Assembly: GCA_905147135.1 (NCBI GenBank)
Contig: LR990054.1
Span: 17,211,001-17,275,000, forward strand
DNA length: 64,000 bases
Source: Blastobasis lacticolella
Lineage: Eukaryota; Arthropoda; Insecta; Lepidoptera; Blastobasidae
Direction of reading: 5' to 3'
The notes beneath the pieces were generated by a model. That model searched no databases. It worked only from the letters and a program-made list of their open reading frames with translations, and was not told the origin of the DNA. Position 1 is the stretch's first letter. Every line of letters starts with the position of its first letter. Of this stretch, positions 32,031 through 43,466 are shown piece by piece. A program made the translations under genes and the position numbers.

Positions 32031-32242
32031 AATGTGTCAAAGATATATAATTTATTTCTTCTAAAGTTTTATTGTTAATAAATATCAGTTTAAAAAAAAA
32101 GGCTGCTCTATCCACGTAATGGCACATAATATATAAATACATCTCTCTAATTTGGCGAATAATTTTATTACTGCGTACAAAAAACTGCAAGACAAAAACA
32201 ACCCTGCACCCCTGGGGGTCGACTATCGCGCGGTGACATCTC
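32031..32242. other. No gene recognised
   Basis: AT-rich, unassigned. Confidence 0.4.
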
Positions 32243-32318
32243 TGAAATTCATCTTCGACAATATACGACTGTCGAAATAGTTCAGAAAAAAATTTGACTG
32301 CAATAGACATTTCAATGT
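32243..32318 (+). repeat. Dispersed repeat pair with 17692-17772
   Basis: TTCGACAATATACGACTGTC and CTGCAATAGACATTT in the same order and spacing as the first copy. Confidence 0.65.
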
Positions 32319-32384
32319 CATTATGAATGGGTCACAGCACGAGGATTAGGCCCATCGTGTTACGCATGTCCATGAGCGACCGCC

Positions 32385-32440
32385 GAGCGGTGACCACTTA
32401 CCATCAGGTAACCTGTTTGCTAATAAGCCTTCCTGTCATA
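32385..32440 (+). repeat. LINE 3'-tail-like fragment
   Basis: GTGACCACTTACCATCAGGT and CCTGTTTGCTAAT are of the LB/LA tail type. Confidence 0.5.
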
Positions 32441-32456
32441 TGTATAACTAACGACC

Positions 32457-32616
32457 CACCCCGGCTTCGTATACGCAGTAACCTTAACAAATTATACACC
32501 TAAACCTTCCTCATGAATCACTCTGTCTATTAGTGAAAACCGCATGAAAATCCATTCAGTAGTTTTTGATTTTATCGCGAACGCAGCGTGGGACTTGTTT
32601 TATAATATGTAGTGAT
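32457..32616 (-). mobile_element. Helitron-like element with both ends
   Basis: Minus orientation, 158 bp (32458-32615). The 5' end TCACTACATATTATAAAAC follows A (plus T at 32616). The 3' end GGGTCGTTAG is followed by T (plus A at 32457). The A|T host context is kept, as Helitrons require, although the last four bases are TTAG instead of CTRR. Confidence 0.65.
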
Positions 32617-32781
32617 AAATATATTTATAATGTTCACTATTTTACGACATTACGACTTAATTACCATTATTTTACGACAAGAGAGGTAGGGCATAGCGGG
32701 GTATCTCGTTCGAATTGGAGCCGCCCGACTGGGGAAGTACCCGTAGTAGCCGCAAAGTAGCCGTAAAGTAGCCGCCCGACT

Positions 32782-33061
32782 ACCTTACAGAATATCGCAG
32801 CTAAATAATACTCTTTTAAATAGTATTGTGTTTCTGCCGGTGAGTAAGGTTTCCAGTGCTCCATGGGGTGGGGATTTGGGGAACCGTGGCTTTGGTAGTG
32901 GAGTGGGTTTTGCCTTTTTGCTGCCAGAGCAACGTGTTATAGAGGTGGGCAACGCATTGGCGATACTCTTGGTGTTGCTAATCTCTATAGGCAGTGGTGA
33001 CTACTTCCCATCAGGTGGCCCGCTTATAAGTTATAAAAAAAATTTAAAAAAAGAAAGAAAG
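32782..33061 (+). mobile_element. LINE 3' tail, family LA
   Basis: Nearly the same as 11864-12151: CCTTACAGAATATCGCAGC to GGTGGCCCGCTTATAAG, ending in A-rich AAAAAAAATTTAAAAAAAG. The two copies share the ACCGTGGCTTTGG and GTGTTATAGAGGTGGGC blocks. Confidence 0.75.
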
Positions 33062-33155
33062 TAAATCTTTAGATTTAGATCTTTAGAATCATCTCCAGAA
33101 ATAAGAAAATGTAGACCTCACTGCAGAGCTAGCTCAAGCGAGCAGTTAGCAATAA

Positions 33156-33300
33156 TCTATACATAGTATTAAGTGTCTGACTGTCTGTCTATATTTCCGC
33201 TGTCTCCTCCTAAACTACGAAACGGACTTTGATGCGGTTTTCACCATCGCTTAGACATTTCTTCCGGAAGGTTTATATGTATAATACATTCGAATCACAG
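33156..33300 (+). mobile_element. Helitron-like element, 5' part
   Basis: Starts TCTATACATAGTATTAAG right after A (33155), then ACTACGAAACGGACTTTGAT and TTCCGGAAGGTTTATATGTA. No 3' end is seen before about 33300. Confidence 0.6.
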
Positions 33301-33766
33301 TAAAAAAAACCGACAAAACTCGTGCTGAAGGGGCGGGACGCTAGCAATAAATAAATACATCACAAACACTACAGTCTGTCCGTAAAGCATGCCTCTGGAT
33401 AGCCGTAAACCGCATGGCGTGGAACTGGACGGATCTGGCTGGTTCCAGTTTTGGAGTGGTGCCAGCAACGGGCTAATTACAACCCCTCTGATAGGGGTGC
33501 GACAAATCATTGTCGATGGTTTGGTTAGAGTTAGACGGAGCACGCGGATCGCAAGGATTCAAATCTATGGGTCAAGGCGCATGGTGCTGAATGGATCGGT
33601 GTTTGAAAGCTTCAAAATTAAAAAGAATCATGTAACATTGCTCCATACAAAGGTAGTTTGATCATATTTTCAACGAAATTTTGTAGACGTGACACAAACC
33701 AATATCTGTGCATGTGATTTGTCAGAATTTCTTTAAAATATATGGTTTGTGTGGTGTAAAGTATAT
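33301..33766. other. No gene recognised
   Basis: Overlapping frames on both strands (33389-33661 plus, 33295-33543 minus) have no recognisable domain. Confidence 0.45.
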
Positions 33767-34027
33767 GGCCGTGTGGTGTCCGGCAGAGTAGAATAGCACC
33801 AACCCCTTACACTCATGGGTGTCGTACAAGGCGACTAATGTTTTCGAGGCAAAAGATCAAGAGTCTCCGTAGTCTGGAAAATGGGCAGCAGCATTTTCCA
33901 TTGTTATTTTTAAGCACTGCGATCTCCAACCCGCCTGCCAAGCGTGGAGATTATGGCAATAACCTCCCCTTTCGTGGGAGAGGCCCTAAGTCCAGTAGTG
34001 GACTGTTACGGGCTGGGATGATGATAT
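33767..34027 (+). repeat. Repeat B, full length
   Basis: GGCCGTGTGGTGTCCGGCAG start, CTTACACTCATGGGTGTCGT, AGTCTCCGTAGTCTGGAAAA and CTCCAACCCGCCTGCCAAGC, with the end at GACTGTTACGGGCTGGGATG. One of the best copies. Confidence 0.88.
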
Positions 34028-34418
34028 GGTTTTAAAATTGCAAGAGATTTAAAATATGTACGGAAATCGTAAGTCCCGTGTAATTTTTTAACTATATATT
34101 TTAACGAAAACTCCAGGAATAAGCCGTAGGCTTGTGTACCTATATGTATTTAAGAAACCATATGGTATTGTCTGAACCGATTTCAGTAGCAAATAGCTTG
34201 ATTCTATCGAGCGGGATCTGCCCATCTCTACCCTCCGAGCATCGGACTCTGCACCACGTTTTTTGTACGCTGTTTTCGCCTTTGCGGGTATTTAGCGATC
34301 AAGTGTGTTCGTTGTGTTGCAAAGAGTGTTACCGTCTTTGCTATACAATGAATGAACGTGTTCTTCATTGACTTATAATCAGTAACCACGGACCTGGAAA
34401 AAATACAGACGAATACAT
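34028..34418. other. No gene recognised
   Basis: No coding or shared-repeat signal. Confidence 0.4.
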
Positions 34419-34644
34419 ACGACCTGAGTGGTTCAATGGTCAACATGCCACGCAAGAGGTCCCGGATTCGATTCCTGGCTGGGCAGAAATTGAAATGATG
34501 AATTTTAATTTCTGTTACTGGTCTGGGTGTTCTATAAAAGTATTTAAGTAGTATATCAGTTATCTAGCACCCATAGTACAAGCTTTGCTTAGTTTGGGGC
34601 TAGATAGCGCTGTGTGAATTTGTCCACGAATATTTATTTATTTA
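34419..34644 (+). mobile_element. SINE-2 copy
   Basis: tRNA-like head: A-box-like TGGTTCAATGGTC and B-box-like GGATTCGATTCCTGG. Then a conserved body with GAAATGATGAATTTTAATTT and CTAGATAGCGCTGTGTGAAT, and an ATATTTATTTATTTAT tail. Transcription by RNA polymerase III from the head is the known mode for tRNA-derived SINEs. Confidence 0.85.
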
Positions 34645-35124
34645 TACATACATTAAGCTCGACTCTGTCCCACAGGTGGGGTAGGCAGAGACTATGGACC
34701 GCCACTTTGCGCTGTCCTGACATATCTTCATAGCCTCGCATATTCGAATACGGACGTATATTCTTAAAATCATGAGTGCAGCATAAAAAAGTGCCGCCGC
34801 TTCATGTGTGTGCGTACGTTGATACTGTCACGGGCGTGTTAGCGCTGTACAAAATCAAACTATAGCTCTTTAATGACAACAATAGTTAATGTAGTTTAGC
34901 TCAACACCTATCATACACCTCCTCTACATCTCCCGTACGCCTCCCCTACACCAACCGGTGAGAGGCCGGCAAAAAGAAATGGAAACAGAACTTTAGCTTC
35001 AATATCAACGTAATTATTACACAAGCCGTACTCAGGGCTTTCACAACGTAGCTCGGATCTATGTAAACAATCTACTATCCCGCGGGAAACTATTTTTTTT
35101 CCATTATAAAAAGTAGTCTATGTT
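34645..35124. repeat. LINE-like tail fragment and unassigned DNA
   Basis: GTAGGCAGAGACTATGGACC with CTTTGCGCTGTCCTGACATA (34675-34725) has the look of a common lepidopteran retroelement tail. Nothing else is seen. Confidence 0.4.
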
Positions 35125-35245
35125 ATTCATATTCATATTCATTTATTCGTAGTAATAATCATACATCGTCATTTAAAATAGTTTCATGAATAGAATTAAG
35201 TACTAATAGTTGATGTCAATGTTAAAAAACAATTAATTAAATTAC
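35125..35245 (-). repeat. Jockey-like LINE 3' end, short copy
   Basis: ATTCATATTCATATTCATTT on the left is the inverted AATATGAATATGAAT tail. The body matches the end of the element at 43467-44075 almost base for base for about 110 bp. Confidence 0.75.
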
Positions 35246-36144
35246 TTACTCAGTGATAGTGAAAAATTATATTACTTACTTATTTACTGCGCTGGCTTAG
35301 CGACCCAAAGTGACACCTCTTCCTATTCTGCGCCATCTCCTGCCAATCTTAGTCCCGCTGGATCCAAGTAGTCGCAGGATCCAACAGGGTGGATGTAGAC
35401 CCCAGAAATCAATCGTAATCTTGTATACCATATTCTCTAATTGTACTCTTGTATAGGTACCTTGTTTTCATGGCTTTAATTTTAACCAAAATAAAACAAG
35501 CTTTTCGGTGCATGGTTTATTAAGACTTTTAGTAATAAAGATTAAGATATAAATTGACATACTAACGTCAACATCAACATAAATTGGAATAATACGACTA
35601 CATAATGTCGTCCTAAGTGTCCCAATAGTGGAGATATAATTACGCATACCCATACCACAAACATGTAGAGCCATATACCTGGCTTTAACTCTCGTAAACA
35701 TCATATACAACATTATTTTGGCAATACACTTGCGAATTAATGTGTAAAGAACACGAGTTCAAAGCAAATAATACATCAACATACATACCATTACAATCTA
35801 CTTCGTCCCTTTTATGATGGAGAGACTGATATCGAATTTATGTGTAAAGAACACTACTTTAGTTTAAAGCAAATAACATTCACATACATCCTATTACAAC
35901 CAACGTCGTCTCCTTTATTATGGAGTACGTATAGATATGATATCCCTGCATCGTTACAGCTTGGCGCGACGCCAGCAGACTCCGCCACAGTCGTGTCGTG
36001 TCCACTGCTTATTGATGTTTGCACTGGTCGGGACACTTAGATAATAATCCGCGCTGCGCCTCGGTTATTAATACACAATTTGTTCTTCTTATATGGATTG
36101 GATTGGATGAAAATGATGAAACTGTTTAAGAACAAAAATTTACC
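35246..36144. other. No gene recognised
   Basis: 35280-35400 (TTACTGCGCTGGCTTAGCGA) resembles dispersed lepidopteran repeats. ACATACAT-rich blocks near 35730-35900 form a weak local duplication (GTGTAAAGAACAC appears twice). Confidence 0.4.
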
Positions 36145-36398
36145 GTTTGGTGTCCGGCAGAGTAGAATAGCACCAACCCCTTCACTCATGGGTGTCGTAC
36201 AAGGCGACTAATGTTTTCGAGGCAAAAGATCAAGAGTCTCCGTAGTCTGGAAAATGGGCAGCAGCATTTTCCATTGTTATATTTAAACACTGCGATCTCC
36301 AACCCGCCTGCCGAGCGTGGAGATTATGGCAATAAAACCCCCCTTTCGTGGGAGAGGCCCTAAGTCCTGCAGTGGACTGTTACGGGCTGTGATGATAT
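36145..36398 (+). repeat. Repeat B, full length
   Basis: GTTTGGTGTCCGGCAGAG to ACTGTTACGGGCTGTGATGA. It matches 33767-34027 closely and ends in the GAT-type tail. Confidence 0.88.
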
Positions 36399-36472
36399 AG
36401 AAAAATTATATATGTGAGCATAAACGTCCTGCTGCAGATGAACTAGCTTTGTGCGTTGTAGAAATAAAGATC

Positions 36473-36600
36473 TAATCTGGTCAGGTTCCCTTGGTAACAG
36501 GGCCACGAAGGTGAGATGGTAGTCGCTGTAATAACTTGATCTGCCAAATCCTTGATCATGTTCAAGGCGGACCCCGGGCCCTCGCGTGACAGCGCAACGA
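36473..36600 (+). repeat. SINE-1, 3' half
   Basis: TCTGGTCAGGTTCCCTTGGT to GGACCCCGGGCCCTCGCG in family order. The end is damaged after GACAGCGCAAC. Confidence 0.75.
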
Positions 36601-37173
36601 GTACGAGCTGTCCATTGCGTGGTCAATTGAAGTTATTCGGTCGGGTTGAATACAACATTTTGGTTTGGGACGCTATGTATGTTGATCTCAGTGTCGTACA
36701 AGACGAAACTGCGATGATTGGTAATGTAAAAATTTCGTGTCTTTGTTTGTGGTGTTTTGGCAAAATCCTTGCCTACCTTACCAGTTTTTATTACATCAAA
36801 TTATAATGGCTTGGCCATTTAATTTGCATTTACTGCGAACAAACAACCTGATTATGTTGACGGAGGCCCTTAGTGGACACAGGAGTTTTATGCATTCGGG
36901 AGAATAACTGCCTTTTGCACTGCTTTTTTTAAACAATGCCACTGGGAATAGACTGTAGTTAGGTACATTTATTATTATTATTCTGTTTTTTTTCTAACTT
37001 AATTTTTATTTTTTATGTACTTTTATTACTTTTTTTTCTTTTTGTACCTAATTGTCGTGTCGTGGTGTCTACGTGTAATAAATGTCTTCTATCTTTCTTT
37101 CCTTTTGGAGACTGATCATAACAATAAAGATGAGAAATATACTCTATATATATTTAAAAACAATTAAACTAAT
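36601..37173. other. No gene recognised
   Basis: AT-rich, with a long T/A tract near 36960-37060. No coding signal. Confidence 0.4.
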
Positions 37174-37345
37174 CATCTTGGCGTTAATGCCCCGGTTGTG
37201 CTCTCGCGTGAGGGCCCGGGTCCGCCTTGACCATGATCCAGAAATTGGCAGATCAAGTGCGACCGACATCTGACCCCTGTGACCCTGATAAGAAGGGAAG
37301 CTAGCACAGGAAAGTGCAGTTTTCATCACGTTGTTTTCCCTCGTC
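37174..37345 (-). mobile_element. SINE-1 copy, diverged
   Basis: ATCTTGGCGTTAATGCCCCG, GGGTCCGCCTTGACCATGAT and TTTTCATCACGTTGTTTTCC in order on the minus strand; 5'-truncated. Confidence 0.78.
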
Positions 37346-37955
37346 CTCATCATCTGGAGATGTTAACCAATTGAACCACACAGCTCGTCATACATAATTT
37401 GTATAAACGTGCTCTACAGAACTTAGCTAAGCTCAGATCCCTCCATTCAATTGATTTTCTGTTCCGGCGTTTATTCTAAATAAACGAATTATACTAACAA
37501 TGATTTTCACAGCTGCAGTGCTGCATCTCTACATAGTTGGAAGGTAGAGCTGTTATCGGTGAAGGCCGGACCGGTCGCCGCCGTGTTTGTTTGCTTAGGA
37601 TGTAGCGTCAGCAAAGCAACTTAATAAGATTTGTTCGATGTAGAGTCTGGATTTAGAAATGTAGAGTGCTGCCGTCATAAGAAAGAGTACAGTAAGTTAC
37701 CCAAAATCGGTTTTAAGATAAAGCCATTTAAAAGTTGCGCGCGATATTTTGACGACTGTGTGAAAATCTCACAATAGAAAATAGAACTCAGAACCGACAT
37801 AGATTTATTTAGAAGGCTTACGAAGGTGTGTTGTTGAATAGTAAAAAATAAAACGGGAGTGGCCAAAGTTGTTACTCCATGGTTCAGCTGTAAATACCCA
37901 CCGATATGGCAGTAGGACTCTGTACCTGTCACTGGATGGTTAGGACACTACCGCC
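37346..37955. other. No gene recognised
   Basis: No coding or shared-repeat signal. Confidence 0.4.
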
Positions 37956-38346
37956 TTAGCGAGCGGCCACACAGAAAAGACGCAGACACGTCGCGGACGG
38001 GGCACAGACGGGACGCGGACGCGACTTAAAACATACAGAAAAGACAAGGCACGGACGCGGCGCCGTCGCGGACCAGTCAAGAGCGTAGGCAAGACAAGTA
38101 CAGCAAGCGCTGCTGGCGAGGCCCGGCTCCCGCGCCCCGCCCGCACCCCCAATTTCGCCCGTGGCGCGCCCATGCCCCGTCCTCTCTGTATGTTTTAAGT
38201 CGTGTCTGCGACGCATCCGCGCCCTGTCCGCGCCCTGTCTTTGCTGTATGTTTTGCGTCGCGACGTTTCTATACATTTTATATGAAAGTAAATTGAACGG
38301 GCGCCGCGTCTGCGTCTTACGTCTTTTCCGTATGGCCGCTCGCTTA
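37956..38346. mobile_element. PIF/Harbinger-type MITE, copy 2
   Basis: The element 37959-38343 (385 bp) is flanked by TTA at 37956-37958 and 38344-38346. Its left end GCGAGCGGCCACACAGAAAA is shared with copy 1 at 532. The right end has two changes (TCCGTATGG). GC-rich and non-coding. The open frames on both strands are by-products of the GC content. Confidence 0.87.
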
Positions 38347-38686
38347 GAGAATCTAACTTTATCGCCAAGCTTTTATAATTTGTACCGTAACGATATTACC
38401 GTGGACGTGCACGGTATAAGGGAGAGGTGGCATCAAGGGGAGATATTTGCTGTAGAGGCTCCTCTAGTAAATGCTCTGTATAATATTTTCTATAGGTTGA
38501 ACCTGAATGAGAAGACTACACTAATCTTCTATAGAAATAAAAACATATAATTAATATTTCTTTATTCATGGGTACAAACTTCCGCAATAAAAAAATGCAT
38601 AAAAAATATCACACAAAATTTAAAACACCAACATTGACAATAGTTTTGTTCTGTTTCGACCCCGAGGCACAAATTGTGATCCAAAG
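38347..38686. other. No gene confirmed
   Basis: A frame reading NDITVDVHGIRERWHQGEIF continues from the MITE to a stop at 38550. It has no recognised domain and no own start, so it is treated as chance. Confidence 0.4.
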
Positions 38687-38838
38687 ATCATCATCATCAC
38701 AGCCCGCAACAGTCCACTGCAGGACTTAGGGCCTCTCCCACGAAAGGGGAGGTTGCCATAATCTCCACTCTTGGCAGGCGGGTTGGAGATCGCAATGTTT
38801 AAATATAACAATGGAAAATGCTGCTGCCCATGTTCCAA
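38687..38838 (-). repeat. Repeat B, partial
   Basis: CATCATCATCACAGCCCGCA, CCCACGAAAGGGGAGG and GGCGGGTTGGAGATCGCAAT, broken after TGCTGCCCATGTTCC. Confidence 0.82.
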
Positions 38839-40070
38839 AGATACGGCAGTGTAATTACCGTCCGTCTTTGTGACACAACACAATTAGAATCGTTTTATTT
38901 ATGTAGATACATTTCTTCGACGAAATTATACACAATATTGCGCGTAATCTATTCCGTGTACGTCGTCCATTATTAAATTTGATACGCTCGGAGCGAGCCT
39001 TATTAATTTATTATTCAAATGGATAGGTACACTCCATAATTAAAATACATCCTCGGTACTTCCCTTTTCTGTGCAAGGAGGCACTCCCCAAAATACGTAG
39101 GCATTTCAACGAAATAAAACATTTTCTTCCCAAACCTGTTATCTTCAAAGTATTTGCATTTCTCTGAGTTAGCTACCTGCTCTCGGAATATTGTAAAGGA
39201 GATCGGTGAAATGGGCCCTTTGCCCGTGTTCGATGTGTTCTGGAACACCTTCACGCCCACTTGTCTCTGGCGTCTGCCATTAATTATTTATGAGGGAAAT
39301 AATCTAATTTTGTTGCGAGACGGCGCCAAAAAGTGCGATTGAAGTGGAGATTGTTGATAAATAATTTAGAGAGCGACTCTTTTTTAGAACGTTGGAAGTA
39401 CGTGCCTATACTTGAGGAGTAATATTTTCTTTGTAAAACGTTACGGAAAACATCGCAGGATTTTTCTATAAAGAATTAAGATACATTTTGAAACTCTATT
39501 ATGTTTATATTTATGTAGGTACATTTCTTGTAATTGTAATTTCTGGCAATTTATTTAAAATCAAAATCAAAAAATCAAAATATTAAGATTCTGGATTTCT
39601 TCAGTGACAAACGAGTATACAGCCCACCTGGACAGCAGTAACTGTCACCTGAACAAGCACCTGTATCAAGCACTTACGTTCCGTTCAACAAAAGTGCAGA
39701 ACCGCACATACGTACGATTTCATTAAATAAATAAATAAATAATAATAATTTATTCAAGAAAACTTAAGTCTAAAATTACATAGTTAAATTTAAAGTACCT
39801 ACTTATGTTAAAATTTATTTTAACTTAATTTTCATTGAACCTATTTTGGCAACCGTACCACACCCGTACTCGCTAAGGCGATGCTCGCAGTAGCGCTAAG
39901 AACATCGTTGCTAACAGCACTGTGCATTCACCTTTATGTAGTAGCTTCCTCGAATCCTACAAGTGCTTACGTGTTGTGAGAGACGGCTGTTGATCCTGAC
40001 TTAGTCTAGCTTGCGTTTTGACTATCGTTTAGTAATAAAGTAACTTATAGGTATTATTATATTGATATTT
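38839..40070. other. No gene; LINE tail relics
   Basis: 39597-39665 resembles 20385-20462 (LINE tail, minus). 39740-39800 (AATTTATTCAAGAAAACTTA) looks like another LINE 3' end. Elsewhere there is no signal. Confidence 0.45.
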
Positions 40071-40336
40071 GACGACCTGAGTGGTTCAGTGGTCAACGTC
40101 TGCCACGCAAGAGGTCCCGGGTTCGATTCCCGGCCGGGCAGAAATTGAAATGATGAATTTTAATTTCTGTTACGGGTCTGGGTGTTCTATGTATAATAAG
40201 TATGTATTTAAAAAAAAAAGTATATATAAGTAGTTTATCAGCTATCAAGCACCCATAACACAAGCTTTGCTTATTTTGGGGCTAGATGGCGCTGCGTGAA
40301 TTTGTCCACGATTATTTATTTATTTATTTATTTATT
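40071..40336 (+). mobile_element. SINE-2 copy, complete
   Basis: GACGACCTGAGTGGTTCAGT (A box TGGTTCAGTGGTC) and GGGTTCGATTCCCGGCC (B box), then the body and CTAGATGGCGCTGCGTGAAT, ending in (ATTT)n to 40336. This is the clearest head of the family. Confidence 0.9.
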
Positions 40337-40347
40337 AAACGGAACTC

Positions 40348-40493
40348 ACACGCGACGTACCTTTTCGATTTATTTTCCCGACGTTTCGGTAGCTGTCACT
40401 TCTCCACTGCAGTCTTCTCGTGATCACGGTGGGTGTATAGAACACACACAAGACTCCTCCTCTCTTAACAAATCGAACAGGTACGTCACGTGT
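40348..40493. mobile_element. MITE with about 25-bp inverted ends
   Basis: The left end ACACGCGACGTACCTTTTCG and the reverse complement of the right end, ACACGTGACGTACCTGTTCG, bound 146 bp that contain CCCGACGTTTCGG, a motif common in lepidopteran repeats. It sits directly after the SINE-2 tail. Confidence 0.72.
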
Positions 40494-40892
40494 AATCCCG
40501 TCTAATATAATAATATGTGTAAAGAACGCGAGTATAGTTTAAAACAAATACTATTTGTTTTAACTTAATAGTTATTATATTTGTAAAAACTCTATGTTTT
40601 TTAATTAATGAAGAAAGAAAATTGTATTGATCACTGCCGGTCCCGCACGGCGTAAAATAATAATTATAAATCTCAAACACCCAATAGTAAACATGAGAGG
40701 GAAAGTTCACACAGTTTCTAATACAAACAGCACGGTTTGAAAAGGCGAGGAAATAACTAGTCACAGGTATAATTCTGAGCCCTCCTACAAAAACCGGTTT
40801 ATCTGCGATCGCAGCAATCCGGACCAATCCGGCCGGCATCGGATATTGGTGCGATCCGGTTTAATCCAGATTCCGGCCGCGGGAAAGGGTGA
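40494..40892. other. No gene recognised
   Basis: A 117-codon minus frame exists without domains. Confidence 0.4.
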
Positions 40893-41850
40893 ATGGACGT
40901 CCAATCCCGAATATGGCTCAACTACGGAGTTATCTTGTGGGGAAATAGCACGGGAGCACAAGCTCTATTTGTTATGCAAAAAAAGCTACTCAGAATAATG
41001 CTTAACGTAGCCGATCCTACAGAAAGCTGTTGGTCTCATTTCAGAGAACAAAACATACTTACTCTGCCATGTATGTACATAAATGAGATCTGCAAGCTCA
41101 CTAGGAAATACCCTGAGCTATACAAAAAACGCGAAGACGTACCCACAGGCCATTCGCTGCGATATCAGAGAAACCTAATGATCCCTAACTCCCGTCTCAC
41201 GCTACACTCAACAAGTCCGTTGGCCATGTCTGTCAGACTATATAATAAGTTACCGAATTACATAAGAAAAGAAGTCGACGACAAAAATTTTGAAAAACTA
41301 CTAAAACATCATCTATTAGTCACTAAAACTTACTACAGCGTAAACGAATATTTAAGCGATACGATAGCAAATTAGATCGTATTCCGTCCCTACTGTTAAG
41401 TTCTAAATACGTATAACTCATATATATCTAGTTAAACACATAATTAACCTCTAATAATATTAAAAAATCTCTTTAACCATACTGTAATAAATGTACAATG
41501 GTAATCTGAAAGTGCTACGAAACTACTACGAAAGTGCAATAATAGGCGTCAATGTAAGGGTGCATTATTTAAGTATAAGTAGTTTAAGTAATAAAAATAA
41601 AAGTACAAAGTATTAGATAATTACTATAGAGTATTGGAAACAGTAAAATTTACTGATAAATAATATATATAATGGATATGTTAATACTTAAATAGTCAAT
41701 AGGTATAAATTATTCAATTAGCTTCGTAAGTTTGAAGCCTCCTCCCTCCCAAAATGCTGCGCCCAACCGGGTCTGTATTGTATGTACATAACAATGTTAT
41801 TGTATTATCTTTATGGAAGCTAATAAATATGAATATGAATATATTGCAGC
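40893..41850 (+). pseudogene. Jockey-like LINE, C-terminal part of reverse transcriptase plus 3' end
   Basis: The frame 40893-41375 encodes the part after the RT core: LNYGVILWGNSTGAQ near residue 10, QKKLLRIMLNV, ILTLPCMYINEICK, RLYNKLPNYIRKEVD and TYYSVNEYLSD near the end. This pattern is typical of the C-terminal region of jockey-type proteins. The catalytic part is missing, so the copy is 5'-truncated at about 40905, where non-LINE sequence gives way. After the stop come about 450 bp of AT-rich 3' UTR and the tail AATAAATATGAATATGAAT near 41825-41845. The intact C-terminal frame suggests a moderately young copy. Confidence 0.85.
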
Positions 41851-41997
41851 GAGCGACATGAACTGAGATTATGTTATTGATAATATTGTCTTCGGTCCGC
41901 GGAGTGGTGGAGAGAATTAATTGGAGGGAAATGTTTCAAGTCCGAAACCGTTCGACTTGTGCCGAACTGTTATAAAATAGAACCTCTGTAGGACAGC

Positions 41998-42556
41998 GAG
42001 CAGCTTTTTATGAAACCGCTCGCATCCACACGAGCGCTCGCCTTCTAATTTATTTATTTATTTATTCATTTATTTCAGGCAACTGAGGCCCATATTTATA
42101 AATACACAAACAACATAAATACAAAATAAACTGATACAAAATACAGACTAAGATAAAACTAATACCTAAATACAAAATATTATAAATTGTAAACTAATAT
42201 ATAAAAATATAAATCATTGATATCTTAAAACCTAACTAGCACTTAATGTCGTTCGGCGGAAACGGAAATTCTGGGTCGCCCACGGAATCGCCGGTACACC
42301 ACACCTTTCGGCCAATAATCTTCCCTCATGAAGAAATCCAAATCTGCGGTGGGAACCAACGCCACAAACAAGTTGAACGTACGTTCATGGCTTGATTCCA
42401 AGAGCTGGACCCTCACGAGGTACTACTTGGTTAAGCGGATGTGCTCTTCTAATGCTTGTCTTTTCTACCTCTAGCAACTTACCACGAGTGTGAGAGAGAT
42501 AGGTAGCGCACGCGAGCTAATTATGAATGCAAGCAGTTTCAAAAACAGGGCCCCAT
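41998..42556. mobile_element. GGGGCCC-ended MITE interrupted by a retroposon
   Basis: The left part (AAACCGCTCGCATCCACACG) and right part (GAGAGATAGGTAGCGCACGC, ending CAGGGCCCCAT) together match the intact MITE at 44155-44285. The junction point is occupied by 42050-42445. The outermost left bases are decayed. Confidence 0.8.
42042..42453 (-). mobile_element. Retroposon inserted in MITE, 8-bp target duplication
   Basis: The insert 42050-42445 lies between CTTCTAAT (42042-42049) and CTTCTAAT (42446-42453). The uninterrupted MITE at 44155-44285 has this octamer once. The left end is a (TTAT)n run, so the element is minus-oriented with an (ATAA)n tail. The body contains CAGGCAACTGAGGCCCATA and no complete frame. 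Probably a 5'-truncated LINE. Confidence 0.85.
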
Positions 42557-42659
42557 AACGTTGCGTCCATATTTTCGGGCTATATGACCAAAACATTCCC
42601 AGGAAGTGAACATGAACTACCTAGAGAGGTTTTCCTTCAATAAAGGGGTGAAAAGGTTT

Positions 42660-42772
42660 TTACGGGGTGGTACGTGGTATGTGGGTGGTATTGCAAACGT
42701 CCATAGACTGCAGTGACTGCTTACCATCAGGCGGGCCGTCAGCTTGTTTGCCACCTTAGTGGTATAAAAAAA
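42660..42772 (+). repeat. LINE 3' tail, family LB
   Basis: GTGACTGCTTACCATCAGGC, TTGTTTGCCACCTTAGTGGT and ATAAAAAAA read as a LINE 3' end on the plus strand. Confidence 0.72.
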
Positions 42773-43466
42773 GGAAGATTCCCAGGCAAAAAATCTAAAA
42801 TTGATGTTTTATTTCATGCCTACTGCACAAAGACTTTCAAGGCATCTGCAATCTTTTCTGCGTGAGCGTCAACCTTTGCACTATAAATTCGTAAACTCTT
42901 TTTACTACCAAGCTGACTGGCGGCTCATTTGCCATCGTATTTACTATAAAAGCTAGTTTCCCAACAAATTCAATTGCGTCAACCATAAATGAGCTGGGCA
43001 GCTTACTTTTAGTGCTCGTAAAGGATTTAGGTGCATTGCCGAGCTTTGGCTGGCTATTGCTGACGTTCAGTTTACAGCCTCGCTGGCTGGTGGAAACGTT
43101 CTGTGATCACCCGTTGACGTGTCACGTCACATTTACAGCTCATAAGACAGCCGTTTTCAGGAACGTTACTGGAAGGCGCTGTTTTAAATGGCTACGGTCA
43201 TGCGAGCATGTTTGTACGACGTATGTCGCGAGATAAATGGGAGACCTCTAAATAGCTCGTCGCACGGCCATAGCCGCATAACCGTTGCCAATCAGGAAAG
43301 CGCCTAACGTATCACAGTGCGGCAGACAATGTTCTTGATCCTAGCTGACAATGCTGAGTGCGTCTTATCAAAATGAACGATATTGACTAATCATAGAGCC
43401 GTATTGAACGCAGCGCAGTAACGCTACTTTAAATCGAAGACAAGTTTGTGAATGCGGGTGTTATAT
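42773..43466. other. No gene recognised
   Basis: A 74-codon frame at 43012 lacks domains. No shared repeat. Confidence 0.4.

Noticed and set aside
37940..38550. Coding genes in the GC-rich block (frames of 77-129 codons)
   Set aside because: The frames fall mostly inside the Harbinger MITE and are explained by its GC content.
40071..40140. tRNA gene in SINE-2 heads
   Set aside because: Five other copies share the same downstream body and tail, so these are SINEs.
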